A stretch of DNA of 64,000 nucleotides from Candidatus Proximibacter danicus (GTDB lineage Bacteria > Pseudomonadota > Gammaproteobacteria > Burkholderiales > Rhodocyclaceae). Shown here piece after piece: positions 26,948 through 37,497 of the stretch. The DNA lies in the NCBI GenBank assembly GCA_016710885.1, contig JADJUC010000007.1, positions 97,855-161,854 of the forward strand, read 5' to 3'. Under the pieces are notes generated by a model. It had not been told where the DNA came from. It ran no database searches and saw only the letters and a program-made list of their open reading frames with translations. The first letter of the stretch is position 1; the number at the start of each line of letters is the position of its first letter. A program made the position numbers and the translations under genes.

Positions 26948-27304
26948 ATGGACATCATTTTTATCGACGACCTCCGGGTCGAAACCCTGATCGGCATCTA
27001 TCCGCGCGAGAAGGCCGTGCCGCAGACCATCGAGATCAGTCTGCGCATCGGTTCCTCAACCGCCTCGGCCGGGGCTTCGGACGACATTCGCGACACCATC
27101 GACTATGCGGTGGTGGCGGAGCGCCTGCGCGCGGATCTGGGGGCGCAGCACTTCAACCTGCTGGAGAAACTCGCCGAACACGTGGCGACCGTGCTGCTGG
27201 AGGATTTCGGCGCCCAGTGGGTGCAGGTTTCGGTGGCCAAGCTGGGCATGATGCGTGGCGTGCGCCGCGTCGGCGTGGTCATCGAACGCGTCGCCAGTCC
27301 CTGA
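26948..27304 (+). CDS. folB: dihydroneopterin aldolase
   Basis: 118-aa FolB, which cleaves dihydroneopterin to 6-hydroxymethyl-dihydropterin in folate synthesis. MDIIFIDDLRVETLIGIYPREK contains the usual N-terminal strand and IYPxE loop; DTIDYAVVAERL and NLLEKLAEHVA (catalytic glutamate and lysine region) follow. The lysine in VSVAKLGMM corresponds to the C-terminal catalytic lysine region. The start is set by homology. It faces plsY with 56 bases between the starts. Confidence 0.9.
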   Translation: MDIIFIDDLRVETLIGIYPREKAVPQTIEISLRIGSSTASAGASDDIRDTIDYAVVAERLRADLGAQHFNLLEKLAEHVATVLLEDFGAQWVQVSVAKLGMMRGVRRVGVVIERVASP

Positions 27305-27313
27305 GCACTGGCC

Positions 27314-27802
27314 TTAGTCCTTCAGCGCCGCCTCAACGACCTTCGGTTGCAGCACGCGCAGAATGTCGTGCGGGTGCACGCCGACGAGATAGCCGCGGCG
27401 ACCGCCATTAACGTAGATCAGCGGCAGATCGAGAATGGTCTTCTCGATATAGATCGGCATCTGTTTTTTCGTGCCGAACGGGCTGGTGCCGCCGACGAGG
27501 AATCCGGTGTGGCGGTTGGCGACCTCCGGCTTGCAGGGCTCGACCTTCTTGCAGCCGATCTGGCGCGCCAGTTCCTTGGTCGATACCTTGCGGTCGCCAT
27601 GCATCAGCACGATCAGCGGCTTGGCGTTCTCGTCTTCCATGACCAGCGTTTTCACCACGGCATGTTCGCTGACATTGAGTTCGCGAGCGGAGATTTTGGT
27701 GCCGCCATGTTCCTCATATTCATAGAGATGATTCGAGTGCGCGACACCATGGGCGTGCAGAAATTTCGTCGCAGGAGTTTCGGGGGCGTTTTCGTTTTTC
27801 AT
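27314..27802 (-). CDS. ybaK: Cys-tRNA(Pro)/Cys-tRNA(Cys) deacylase (YbaK/EbsC)
   Basis: 162-aa trans-editing protein that hydrolyses Cys-tRNA(Pro). The YbaK/INS domain has HSNHLYEYEEHGG, ELNVSEHAVVKTLVME, LIVLMHGDRKVSTKELARQIG and GFLVGGTSPFGTKKQMPIYIEKTI with the conserved GGTSP loop. The start at 27802 matches the family's short N-terminus. It lies 16 bases after the end of the sensor kinase gene on the same strand. Confidence 0.9.
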   Translation of the reverse strand: MKNENAPETPATKFLHAHGVAHSNHLYEYEEHGGTKISARELNVSEHAVVKTLVMEDENAKPLIVLMHGDRKVSTKELARQIGCKKVEPCKPEVANRHTGFLVGGTSPFGTKKQMPIYIEKTILDLPLIYVNGGRRGYLVGVHPHDILRVLQPKVVEAALKD

Positions 27803-27818
27803 GACGCATGTCTCTCGG

Positions 27819-29894
27819 TCAGTGAAGGCTGCGCAGAAGCGCGCGGAGGCGGGCAGGTTTGATCGGCTCCTGCAAATGATACGCCCCGAGTTCCGGCATG
27901 TTGCATTCGGCCGTGGTGATAACGACGCCACGATGCTGCCGCAGCAGGGATTGCACTTCGGCCGAGAGCATGCAACTGTCGCTGTGGATAATGACCGGAA
28001 TGCACTGTCCTGTTTCCAGCATGCGCCAGGCACTGGAGATGCTTTCGGCAACTTCAACACCGTACCCCCAGCGTCTGGCGCGCTCGCAAAAGTCTCCCGG
28101 GTCGCCGATGAGCACCAGGCGTACCGAGGGTGTTTTCGCGCCGGTTTTTTCCGACCGCTGGCCGACGATGCAAGGGAGTGTCAGCGCAAAGGTGGTGCCC
28201 TTTCCCTCTTTTGAGCGCAGGCTGATATTGGCGCCGAGCAGGCGGGCAATCCGGTGGGCGATTGCCAGGCCGAGGTCCAGGCCAGCACCCGGGTTTCGGG
28301 CATCGTTGCCAACCTGGAAAAACTCGTCGTAGATCGTTTGCTGGTGAGCCAGTGGAATGCCCTTGCCGTTATCGCGCACTTCGATGCGGACCGCATTCGC
28401 TCGCCAGCGTGCGCAGACCAGCACGGTGCCGCTGGGGGAGAATTTGATGGCGTTGTCGACAAGGTTGCCGATGAGCCGCGAAAGGAGTGCCGGATCCGTT
28501 TCCAGTGTCGCTGCGCGGGGCCTGAAGAGCAGCCGAACCTGAGCAAGTTCGGCGGCCGGAAGGTAAGTGGTCTTCAACGGTTCGAATAGCGAGGCCAGTT
28601 CGAGGGCGGTCCGCTCCGGAACGATGTTGGCCATATCGAGGCGCGAAATGTCGAGCATGCTGCGCAACTGCCCGGTCATGGCCCGGGTCGCGGACTCGAT
28701 CCGCTGTACGAGAACCCGCTGCTCCGGGGCATCGGTGACGCGTGCCAGATCGCCGAGAAAAAGTTGCAGGGCGTGCAAAGGTTGTCTCAGGTCATGGCTT
28801 GCCGCTGCAAAGAAGCGCGATTTGGCTTCGGCCAGCCGCTCGGCATCTTTGCGCCTGGCGTTCAGTTCACGCGTCGCCTCCTGAATACGCTCCTCAAGCC
28901 GCTCCTGACTATCCTTCAACTCGGTCGTCAGCAAGGCCAGGCGCCGGATCTGGCGCCGCACCAGAACGCCGGCAGCAATCAGGGTTGTCAGCGCCAGCAG
29001 GGCCATCAGCGTAATTTGCCGAGCATGTTTGAACCACTCACGACCAAGTGTTTCCTTGGGCGTGCTGCTGACGACACGGAGATCCGGGTAGCCGGGGACG
29101 GCTACGCTCGCCATCAGATGGTTCTTGCTATCGGCGAGTGCGCGGTTGATGGTCAGTGGCATTCCCGAGAATTCGCCCTGTGCCAGAACTGTCCGGAAAT
29201 CATCGCCGGCACCGCCGGCAGGCTTGTCGCTTGATGGTGTCAGTGATCGACAAACAGAGATGATGGCGCCCTCAGCGTTGGCAACGGCTGCCTCGAACTC
29301 CTCGTAGGGGCGCGTGCTGCGACAGAAGTCCTCAAAGTACTCAGGCTCTATGGCAACCATCAGTGCGCCGGCAAACTGGCCGTCGGCTGTCGTCAGGCGG
29401 CGGGCGATGGCGTAGGTTGGACGTTTCGAGTTCCTGCCGATGTAGGGGCCAAAGCGTGAGCGTTCGGCGCCATTGCGCAACTGGATGAAATAAGGCCGAT
29501 CGCGAATGTTGATCATTGGCGGGGTCTTGGCAAAACTGGTGTGCCGCTGGAAACCCTCGGCATCAAAGATGATCAGATGTCGCACTTGCGGCAACGAGCG
29601 CGTCAGGCGGGATTTCAGATGTTCATGGCCCTCCGCCGTACTCCAGTGTTGCCAACTTTCCCCTTTTCCCTGAATACCCATGCGCATCTCGTCGAGCAGT
29701 ACTTCGATGCTGTCCAGCGATCGTGCCACATGCTCAGCGAGAATGCGGTCGTGCTGCTCGATCTGACGCGAGGCGTCGGCAAAGGTTTTTTGCCGGCTGC
29801 TGAAAAGATCGGCGGCCAGCAGAGCGATCAGCATCAGCGCTGCCACGACGGCAAGAATCAGGGCAGGTGGGTTGTAGAAGCGGATAGGGGGCAT
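27819..29894 (-). CDS. membrane sensor histidine kinase with degenerate C-terminal receiver
   Basis: About 691 aa from the Met at 29894. An N-terminal membrane helix (ALILAVVAALMLIALLAADLF) and a second at about 290-312 flank a periplasmic sensor region of about 260 residues that looks like a double-CACHE fold. The kinase core has the HisKA site FFAAASHDLRQPLHALQLFLGDL and HATPase boxes NLVDNAIKFSP, VRDNGKGIP and GAGLDLGLAIAHRIARLLG. The last ~110 residues have a receiver-like pattern (VRLVLIGDPGDF ... IPVIIHSDSCM ... LQEPIKPARL), but no phospho-aspartate at the usual strand-3 place. No partner regulator is next to it. The signal is unknown. An alternative start lies at 29963. Confidence 0.82.
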   Translation of the reverse strand: MPPIRFYNPPALILAVVAALMLIALLAADLFSSRQKTFADASRQIEQHDRILAEHVARSLDSIEVLLDEMRMGIQGKGESWQHWSTAEGHEHLKSRLTRSLPQVRHLIIFDAEGFQRHTSFAKTPPMINIRDRPYFIQLRNGAERSRFGPYIGRNSKRPTYAIARRLTTADGQFAGALMVAIEPEYFEDFCRSTRPYEEFEAAVANAEGAIISVCRSLTPSSDKPAGGAGDDFRTVLAQGEFSGMPLTINRALADSKNHLMASVAVPGYPDLRVVSSTPKETLGREWFKHARQITLMALLALTTLIAAGVLVRRQIRRLALLTTELKDSQERLEERIQEATRELNARRKDAERLAEAKSRFFAAASHDLRQPLHALQLFLGDLARVTDAPEQRVLVQRIESATRAMTGQLRSMLDISRLDMANIVPERTALELASLFEPLKTTYLPAAELAQVRLLFRPRAATLETDPALLSRLIGNLVDNAIKFSPSGTVLVCARWRANAVRIEVRDNGKGIPLAHQQTIYDEFFQVGNDARNPGAGLDLGLAIAHRIARLLGANISLRSKEGKGTTFALTLPCIVGQRSEKTGAKTPSVRLVLIGDPGDFCERARRWGYGVEVAESISSAWRMLETGQCIPVIIHSDSCMLSAEVQSLLRQHRGVVITTAECNMPELGAYHLQEPIKPARLRALLRSLH

Positions 29895-29983
29895 CGGATC
29901 GCGCCATGACAAAAGAATTTTGCGAAAGGATAGCACTCGCGGGCAGCATCTGCAGTCACGCACCTGCGCGATACTGAAGATTC

Positions 29984-30913
29984 TTAGCCGCGCGGGTGGT
30001 GGGCAGCATGCAAGCTTTTCAGGCGCTCACGCGCGACGTGGGTATAAATCTGGGTGGTCGTGATGTCGGCGTGCCCAAGCAGAAGCTGAACGACGCGCAG
30101 GTCAGCGCCGTGATTGATCAGGTGTGTGGCGAAAGCATGGCGCAGGGTGTGCGGCGACATCTGATCGGCGGCAAGGCCCGCCTGCCGCGCATAGCGTTTG
30201 ATCAGGTTCCAGAACATCTGGCGAGTCATCGCGGCGGCACGTGCGGTCACGAAAATCGCATCGGTTTGCCGCTTGTCGAGCAGTGCGGGGCGGCCATCGG
30301 CGAGGTAGCGACGAAGCCAGCCAATGGCCTCTTCGCCTAAAGGGACCAGACGTTCCTTGCTGCCCTTGCCGAAGACGCGGACCAGCCCCATATCGAGATT
30401 GAGTTCGTGCAGCTTGAGGCCGACCAGTTCGGAAACCCGCAAACCCGTTGCGTAGAGCGTCTCCAGCATGGCCCGGTCGCGCTGGCCGAGTGCCGTCTCG
30501 CAGTTCGGGGCTGCCAGCAAGGCTTCCACCTGCGCTTCAGTCATCAGTTTCGGCAGGCGTGCCGGACGCACCGGGTTGGCGATACGGCGGGTCGGATCTT
30601 CACTGATGCGTCTTTCCACCAGCAGCCAGCGGTAATAGCGGCGCAGGGTGGAAAGGTGGCGGGCTTGCGATGAGGCCCGCATCGCCAGCGATAACCTGGC
30701 CATATAGGCAGAAAGCGCCCCTTCGTCTGCAGCCAGAAGGCTGTCCTTGTTCTCGGCAGCGAGCCAGCGGGAAAACTGGGCGAGATCGCTGCGGTAGCTG
30801 TCAAGCGAGGTTCTGGCGAGCCCGTCCTCCAGCCATACCGCATCGCAAAAGGCATCGATTTCGGCAGTGTCGGCGGGGCGCAGCGGGGCCGCCGGTGCCA
30901 GGCCTACCGGCAT
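29984..30913 (-). CDS. xerD: site-specific tyrosine recombinase XerD
   Basis: 309-aa tyrosine recombinase that with XerC resolves chromosome dimers at dif. The N-terminal SAM-like core-binding domain covers about 18-110. Catalytic residues are visible: R in YATGLRVSELVGL, K in VFGKGSKERLVPLG, H and R in SPHTLRHAFATHLINHG, H in LLGHADITTTQIY, and the tyrosine in the same segment. Length and the conserved motifs fit chromosomal XerD rather than a phage integrase. Its start overlaps the end of ogt by 10 bases. Confidence 0.93.
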   Translation of the reverse strand: MPVGLAPAAPLRPADTAEIDAFCDAVWLEDGLARTSLDSYRSDLAQFSRWLAAENKDSLLAADEGALSAYMARLSLAMRASSQARHLSTLRRYYRWLLVERRISEDPTRRIANPVRPARLPKLMTEAQVEALLAAPNCETALGQRDRAMLETLYATGLRVSELVGLKLHELNLDMGLVRVFGKGSKERLVPLGEEAIGWLRRYLADGRPALLDKRQTDAIFVTARAAAMTRQMFWNLIKRYARQAGLAADQMSPHTLRHAFATHLINHGADLRVVQLLLGHADITTTQIYTHVARERLKSLHAAHHPRG

Positions 30914-31419
30914 TGTTGTTCGTGGGTGAGCAGCCAGCGCTTGATGTCAAGCAGGAAGCCGCCACCTTGCCGGCTGAAGCCACCCAGCCCGCCATTGGCC
31001 GCGACAACCCGGTGGCAGGGGACGGCCAGCGGGAAAGGGTTGGCGCCGCAGGCCTGGCCGACGGCTCTCGGCGCATTATTCAGCGCCTTGGCCAGGTCGC
31101 CGTAGGTGTGTGTCTGGCCGCAGGGAATGGCGGCAATCTGCTGCCAGACACGGCGCTGAAATCCAGTTCCGGAAGGCTTGAGCGGTAGCCCGAAAACAAA
31201 ATCAGGGTCGTGCAGGTAGGCGTGCAACTGGCGTGCTGCCTCCATGGCCAACGGAGTTTTTCCCGGCAGCTCCTTTTGCGGCGAGAGGAATGCGATCTCC
31301 TCGATCCAGTCGTCGCCGTCGCAACGGATGCCCAGCGAAAATGTCGGGGCGGCAACGATGGTGTCGAATGTACGAGACGCGTTGGCGATGTTGGATGTGT
31401 TGGATGTGGGGCGGGTCAT
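30904..31419 (-). CDS. ogt: methylated-DNA--protein-cysteine methyltransferase
   Basis: 171-aa suicide repair protein that takes the methyl group from O6-methylguanine. The active site is AVPCHRVVAANGGLGGFSRQGG, with the acceptor cysteine in PCHR; the helix-turn-helix region TGFQRRVWQQIAAIPCGQTHTYGDLAKAL and the arginine-finger segment APRAVGQACGANPFPL are also typical. An in-frame open region extends upstream to 31893, but homologues do not share it and it overlaps the DUF1850 gene antiparallel in codon use. The start at 31419 encodes MTRPTSNTSNIA, partly written by a short GTTGGATGT repeat. Confidence 0.9.
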   Translation of the reverse strand: MTRPTSNTSNIANASRTFDTIVAAPTFSLGIRCDGDDWIEEIAFLSPQKELPGKTPLAMEAARQLHAYLHDPDFVFGLPLKPSGTGFQRRVWQQIAAIPCGQTHTYGDLAKALNNAPRAVGQACGANPFPLAVPCHRVVAANGGLGGFSRQGGGFLLDIKRWLLTHEQQCR

Positions 31420-31846
31420 GCGGACCTCCGATACTTGTCGATTCCAGCGACGAATTATCCTGCTTATTGGCTGTTTTCGGGGCAGGCGGACATCTCGATG
31501 ATGGCGTTGTCGCCAATGCCTGGAATCAGGCTGGCGAGTGGCTGGCAGCGTCCATCCGTGCAGAATTCGTAGCCGGCAGCATGGGTTGAATGCGTCAATC
31601 GCACCGAGCGCATCGGCGGCATATCCGGTCGGTAATGCCAGGTGCCCGCCTCCAGCCGTGCGTTGGCCGGTGGCTCCATGCCGGCTCCCGAGCCCTTGAT
31701 CCTCGCCGCGCTGATGCTCAGCTGGCCGCCGGCAATCTGCCAGTCTTCTTCCCAGCGCGTTTTCTCGATCGAATGCGTCCACGCAAGCGTGAACGACGCG
31801 ACGGGAATCGTCACCAGCAATTTCCCGACGGCAAGGCAGAGGGTGC

Positions 31847-33904
<2,058 letters not shown>

Positions 33905-33915
33905 GGGTGGGCTGC

Positions 33916-34866
33916 TTATTTCAGCAAGCCGGCTTCACGGTAATATTTTTCTGCGCCAGGGTGCAGCGGCAGCGGCATGTTCTTCGCCGCGTTTTCCTTC
34001 TTGATGGCCTTGGCGGCAGCATGGGCGGCAACCAGCTGGTCGAGGTTGTCGAACATGGCCTTGGTCATGTTGTAGACCGTCTCGGTCGGGACGCCTTCAT
34101 GGGTGACGAGGAAATTCTGGATGGCGGTGGTGGCCACGTCTTCGTTCTGCCCCTCGTAGGTCTTGGCCGGAATTACACCGGGCTGGTAGGCCGCATCACC
34201 GACCTTGGCGACCACGTCTGCCGGTACGGCAATGACCACGACTTTGATCGCTGTCGCCAGATCGCGCAGAGAAGCCACGCCGAGGCCGGCAGATTGCAGG
34301 GTGGCATCAAGCTGACGGTTCTTCATCAGCTCGACCGACTCGCCGAAGGGCAGGTACTCGACCTTGGAAAAATCCTTGTAGGTCAGGCCGGCTGCCTTGA
34401 AAACGGCGCGGGCGTTAAGCTCGGTGCCTGATTTCGGTGCGCCGACGGAAATGCGCTTGCCCTTGAGGTCGGCGAGGGTCTTGATGCCGGAGTCTGCCGA
34501 GGCAACGATCTGGATATAGTTGGGGTAAATGGCAGCAACGCCACGGAGTTTCTTCAGCGGGGCCTTGAATCCGGCCTCCTCATTCCCTTGCCACGCATCG
34601 GACAGCGCATCGCCGAGGGTGAAAGCGATTTCGCCACGACCGGCCTGCAGCAGGTTCAGGTTCTCGGCCGACGCCTTGGTCGCCTGTACCGACGTCTTGG
34701 CGGTCGGCATGGTCTTGCCATAGGTTTGCGAAAGTGCGACGCCAAGCGGGTAGTAAACGCCGCTGGTGCCGCCGGTGAGGAGATTGATGAATTCCGCCGC
34801 GTAAACGGTGGTGGTTCCGGCGATCAAGGTAGTGGTGAGCAGCAGTTGGCGTAGCAGCTTGTTCAT
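33916..34866 (-). CDS. TAXI family TRAP transporter solute-binding protein
   Basis: 316-aa periplasmic protein of the TAXI family (TRAP-associated extracytoplasmic immunogenic protein). Residues 1-23 are a signal peptide with VYA cleavage site. The mature start AEFINLLTGGTSGVYYPLGVALSQ is the family's ligand-binding opening; LLQAGRGEIAFTLGDAL and GKRISVGAPKSGTELNARAVF are the other conserved blocks. It is first of the three-gene TRAP/DUF1850 operon. The substrate is unknown; characterised relatives bind small acids such as glutamate. Confidence 0.92.
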   Translation of the reverse strand: MNKLLRQLLLTTTLIAGTTTVYAAEFINLLTGGTSGVYYPLGVALSQTYGKTMPTAKTSVQATKASAENLNLLQAGRGEIAFTLGDALSDAWQGNEEAGFKAPLKKLRGVAAIYPNYIQIVASADSGIKTLADLKGKRISVGAPKSGTELNARAVFKAAGLTYKDFSKVEYLPFGESVELMKNRQLDATLQSAGLGVASLRDLATAIKVVVIAVPADVVAKVGDAAYQPGVIPAKTYEGQNEDVATTAIQNFLVTHEGVPTETVYNMTKAMFDNLDQLVAAHAAAKAIKKENAAKNMPLPLHPGAEKYYREAGLLK

Positions 34867-34944
34867 CGGTGTCTCCTCCGAGGGGTGGGTGATGGATGCA
34901 GCCCGCTCATGACGGGCCGCTTATGAAGCCTGATTATTGTCTGC

Positions 34945-35514
34945 TCAGCCCGCTTTGCCAAGCAGGCCCTGTTTCAGATCGTTCTGTACCGGGTCTTCGC
35001 CAAGCCAGACCTTCAGCAGTGCGGCAAAGAAATCCTCGCCAGCAATTTCCTTGCCCTTCGTCTGGCCGTTGATCGTCAGAATGGTTCCCTTCTCCGGAAC
35101 CCAGTCAAAGACGATGCTGGAACCCGCCTTGATTTCGTCGAGCGCGATGACGGTGTCGGAGAGCTGCTTGACGCGCTCCTTCAACGAGGCTTGTTCGGCG
35201 TCGGAGCTGTTGTTGTTGATGCCTTTGGTGACGGCGCTGGCGAAGGTGTCGCCGGAGACATCCTTGATCAGGCTGATGGCGATTCTTTTCGGCCCCTTGG
35301 CGGCGAGCACGCCTTTGGTATCGCCGGCCTTGGCCGGAAGATAGAGCGCCATCACGTAGCGCTTGCCGAATTTGGAGCGGACACCGGTGCCGTTGACGAC
35401 GAGCTCGCTGCTGCCGAGCTTGATCCGGTCGTCGAACTTGAATCCTTCCACTTCAACCGCATGGGAGAGGTTGAAGGCGAGGGCGGCAATGGCCGCGAGG
35501 GTAACTTTTTTCAT
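34945..35514 (-). CDS. exported chalcone-isomerase-like domain protein
   Basis: 189-aa protein with a signal peptide (residues 1-19, ending SHA) and one chalcone-isomerase-like domain: VEVEGFKFDDRIKLGSSELVVNGTGVRSKFGKRYVMALYLPAKAGD. It lacks evident catalytic residues of plant chalcone isomerases; bacterial exported versions have no known activity and probably bind a lipid or small molecule in the periplasm. Codon use is ordinary. It lies 78 bases before (upstream of) the TAXI gene on the same strand and may or may not share its promoter. Confidence 0.8.
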   Translation of the reverse strand: MKKVTLAAIAALAFNLSHAVEVEGFKFDDRIKLGSSELVVNGTGVRSKFGKRYVMALYLPAKAGDTKGVLAAKGPKRIAISLIKDVSGDTFASAVTKGINNNSSDAEQASLKERVKQLSDTVIALDEIKAGSSIVFDWVPEKGTILTINGQTKGKEIAGEDFFAALLKVWLGEDPVQNDLKQGLLGKAG

Positions 35515-35706
35515 GCTGTCTCCTGAATATGAATTATGGTTTTTTCCAGCCGACCATCAGTCAGTGGTCGCGCTAGTCTGCCACATCGCCCATACGCAAG
35601 GGTAGGGGGCGTCGCAGCGCTGGCCGGAGACAGCGTTGCGACTCTATTCAAGCGGTGCAAAGGGCTCAGGTGCACGCCAAGAGTACTTGAGCCATAGGCC
35701 CCTTCG

Positions 35707-35828
35707 CCTCGCGATGCTTCCGCATCGCTCAGGCGCACCCCGGAGAGTACTTCCTCGCGATGCTTCCGCATCGCTCAGGCGCACCCCGGAGAGTACTTCC
35801 TCGCGATGCTTCCGCATCGCTCAGGCGC
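35707..35828. repeat. 46-bp tandem repeat, about 2.7 copies, with an internal palindrome
   Basis: Units at 35707-35752 and 35753-35798 are identical; a third, partial copy (35799-35828) runs into the proA stop region. Each unit contains GCGATGC-TTCC-GCATCGC, a perfect 7-bp hairpin, then CTCAGGCGCACCCCGGAGAGTACTT. A degraded earlier copy of the same tail (AAGAGTACTTGAGC) is visible just upstream. The remainder of the 35515-35706 gap shows nothing else I can identify. Confidence 0.85.
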
Positions 35829-37077
35829 GCACGTTGCCGTCGCCGAGCACGATCCATTTCTGGCTGGTCAGCCCCTCCAGACCGACCGGGCCACGGGCGT
35901 GGATCTTGTCGGTGGAAATGCCGATTTCGGCGCCGAGGCCGTATTCGAAACCGTCGGCGAAGCGCGTCGAGGCGTTGATCATGACTGAAGCTGAATCCAC
36001 TTCGCGCAGGAAGCGCATCGCGGCCGTGTAGTTCTCGCTGACGATGGCCTCGGTGTGGTGCGACGAATAACGGTTGATGTGCTCGATGGCCTCGTCCAGC
36101 CCGCCGACGACCTTGACCGAGATGATCGGCGCCAGGTATTCGGTGAAATAATCTTCTTCCGTTGCAGCCTTCGCTTCCTTGACCAGTGCTCGTGTCTCGG
36201 TGCAGCCACGGATTTCCACGTCCTTGCCGGTGAGCATGGCGGAAATCGGCGGCAGCACTTCAGCGGCGCGGGAACGGGCGACGAGCAGCGTTTCCATCGT
36301 GTTGCAGGTGCCGTAGCGCTGGGTCTTGGCGTTCTCGACGATCTTCATGGCCTTGGCGGCATCGGCGGCATCGTCCAGATAGACGTGGCAGTTGCCGTCG
36401 AGATGCTGGATCATCGGCACCCGCGATTCGGCCAGCAGGCGCGAGATCAGCCCCTTGCCGCCGCGCGGCACGATCACGTCGACGAACTCGCGCATGGTGA
36501 TCAGGTGGCCGACAGCAGCACGGTCGGTGGTGTCGATGACTTGTACTACGGTGTCAGGCAGACCGGCTGCGGCCAGGCCTTCGCGTACGCAGGCGGCAAT
36601 TGCGCGGTTGCTGCGAATGGCTTCCGAGCCGCCGCGCAGGATGGCCGCGTTGCCGGATTTCAGGCACAGGGCGGCAGCGTCCGCGGTCACGTTCGGGCGC
36701 GCCTCGTAGATGATGCCGATGACACCGAGTGGTACCCGCATCTTGCCGACCTGGATGCCTGACGGGCGGAATTTCATGTCGCTGATTTCGCCAATCGGGT
36801 CCGGCAGTGCAGCAACCTGCTCGACACCTTCCGCCATGGCAGCGATGCCTTTTTCGGAAAGCGTCAGGCGGTCGAGCATCGCCGGCTCAAGCCCGGCGGC
36901 GCGTGCCGCATCCAGGTCCTCGCGGTTGGCGGCGAGCAGGGTGGCGGCGTCGCGCCGTATCGCGGCAGCAATGGCCTGCAGCGCCTGGTTTTTTTGATTC
37001 GTACTGGCGCGGGCAGCGGCACGGGAAGCATCGCGTGCCTGGCGACCGACGGTCGTCATGTACTCCTTAATATCCAT
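35821..37077 (-). CDS. proA: glutamate-5-semialdehyde dehydrogenase (gamma-glutamyl phosphate reductase)
   Basis: 418-aa NADPH enzyme of proline synthesis that reduces gamma-glutamyl phosphate. It has the start MDIKEYMTTVGRQARDASRAAA, the cofactor region LGVIGIIYEARPNVTADAAALCLKSGNAAILRGGSEA and the catalytic cysteine in KTQRYGTCNTMETLLV. The second Met (37059) has AAGGAG before it, but homologues begin MDIKxYM. Its stop lies in the last copy of the 46-bp repeat. A TATAAT at 37109-37114 (minus) could be its -10 box; the -35 is poor. proB is not adjacent. Confidence 0.94.
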   Translation of the reverse strand: MDIKEYMTTVGRQARDASRAAARASTNQKNQALQAIAAAIRRDAATLLAANREDLDAARAAGLEPAMLDRLTLSEKGIAAMAEGVEQVAALPDPIGEISDMKFRPSGIQVGKMRVPLGVIGIIYEARPNVTADAAALCLKSGNAAILRGGSEAIRSNRAIAACVREGLAAAGLPDTVVQVIDTTDRAAVGHLITMREFVDVIVPRGGKGLISRLLAESRVPMIQHLDGNCHVYLDDAADAAKAMKIVENAKTQRYGTCNTMETLLVARSRAAEVLPPISAMLTGKDVEIRGCTETRALVKEAKAATEEDYFTEYLAPIISVKVVGGLDEAIEHINRYSSHHTEAIVSENYTAAMRFLREVDSASVMINASTRFADGFEYGLGAEIGISTDKIHARGPVGLEGLTSQKWIVLGDGNVRA

Positions 37078-37192
37078 GGTGTTGCTTCTATGTCAGTGCA
37101 AAAAAAGCATTATAGCCGCCGCTCCCAGAAAATCAGGGAGGGAACTCTTTGCAGGGATTACACTCTCATGCGAAAGTCGGAGACTTGCGAAG

Positions 37193-37480
37193 ATGGAAAA
37201 AAAATTGATATTGCCTGCCGAAGTCAAGGTCTGCGCAACCTGCAGCTACTGGGACGGGGAACGCCAGGTAGACGAAGAATTGAACCTGGTCGTGGTGGCC
37301 GAGGAATGTCGAGGAGAGTGTCTGGCGCACGAGGCTGTGTGTGACGGGCTGACCGACGTTCGCGGGATACACCATTGCTCCTGGGAGCCGCTTGACGCCG
37401 AGGGAGGTGACGAAGCCGAGGCCGGCGACGCGACTGATCCCGTTGCAGATGGCAAGCTCGGGAACTGCACCGGCACCTGA
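37193..37480 (+). CDS. cysteine-rich small protein, hypothetical
   Basis: I do not recognise this 95-aa protein. It has C14xxC17 (KVCATCSYWDGERQVDEE), then C39, C43, C50 and C62 (EECRGECLAHEAVC, HHCSWE), a spacing that could bind zinc or an iron-sulfur cluster, followed by an acidic tail (AEGGDEAEAGDATDP). There is no signal peptide, so it is probably cytoplasmic. The ribosome site is weak. It is convergent with holA, whose stop is 17 bases away, and divergent from proA. Codon use at third positions is GC-rich like its neighbours, supporting a real gene. Confidence 0.6.
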   Translation: MEKKLILPAEVKVCATCSYWDGERQVDEELNLVVVAEECRGECLAHEAVCDGLTDVRGIHHCSWEPLDAEGGDEAEAGDATDPVADGKLGNCTGT

Positions 37481-37497
37481 TTCAGCCGCAGGTCGGT

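Noticed and set aside
35707..35828. Tandem 46-bp repeats as a possible CRISPR array
   Set aside because: The units are directly adjacent without spacers and no cas gene is present.
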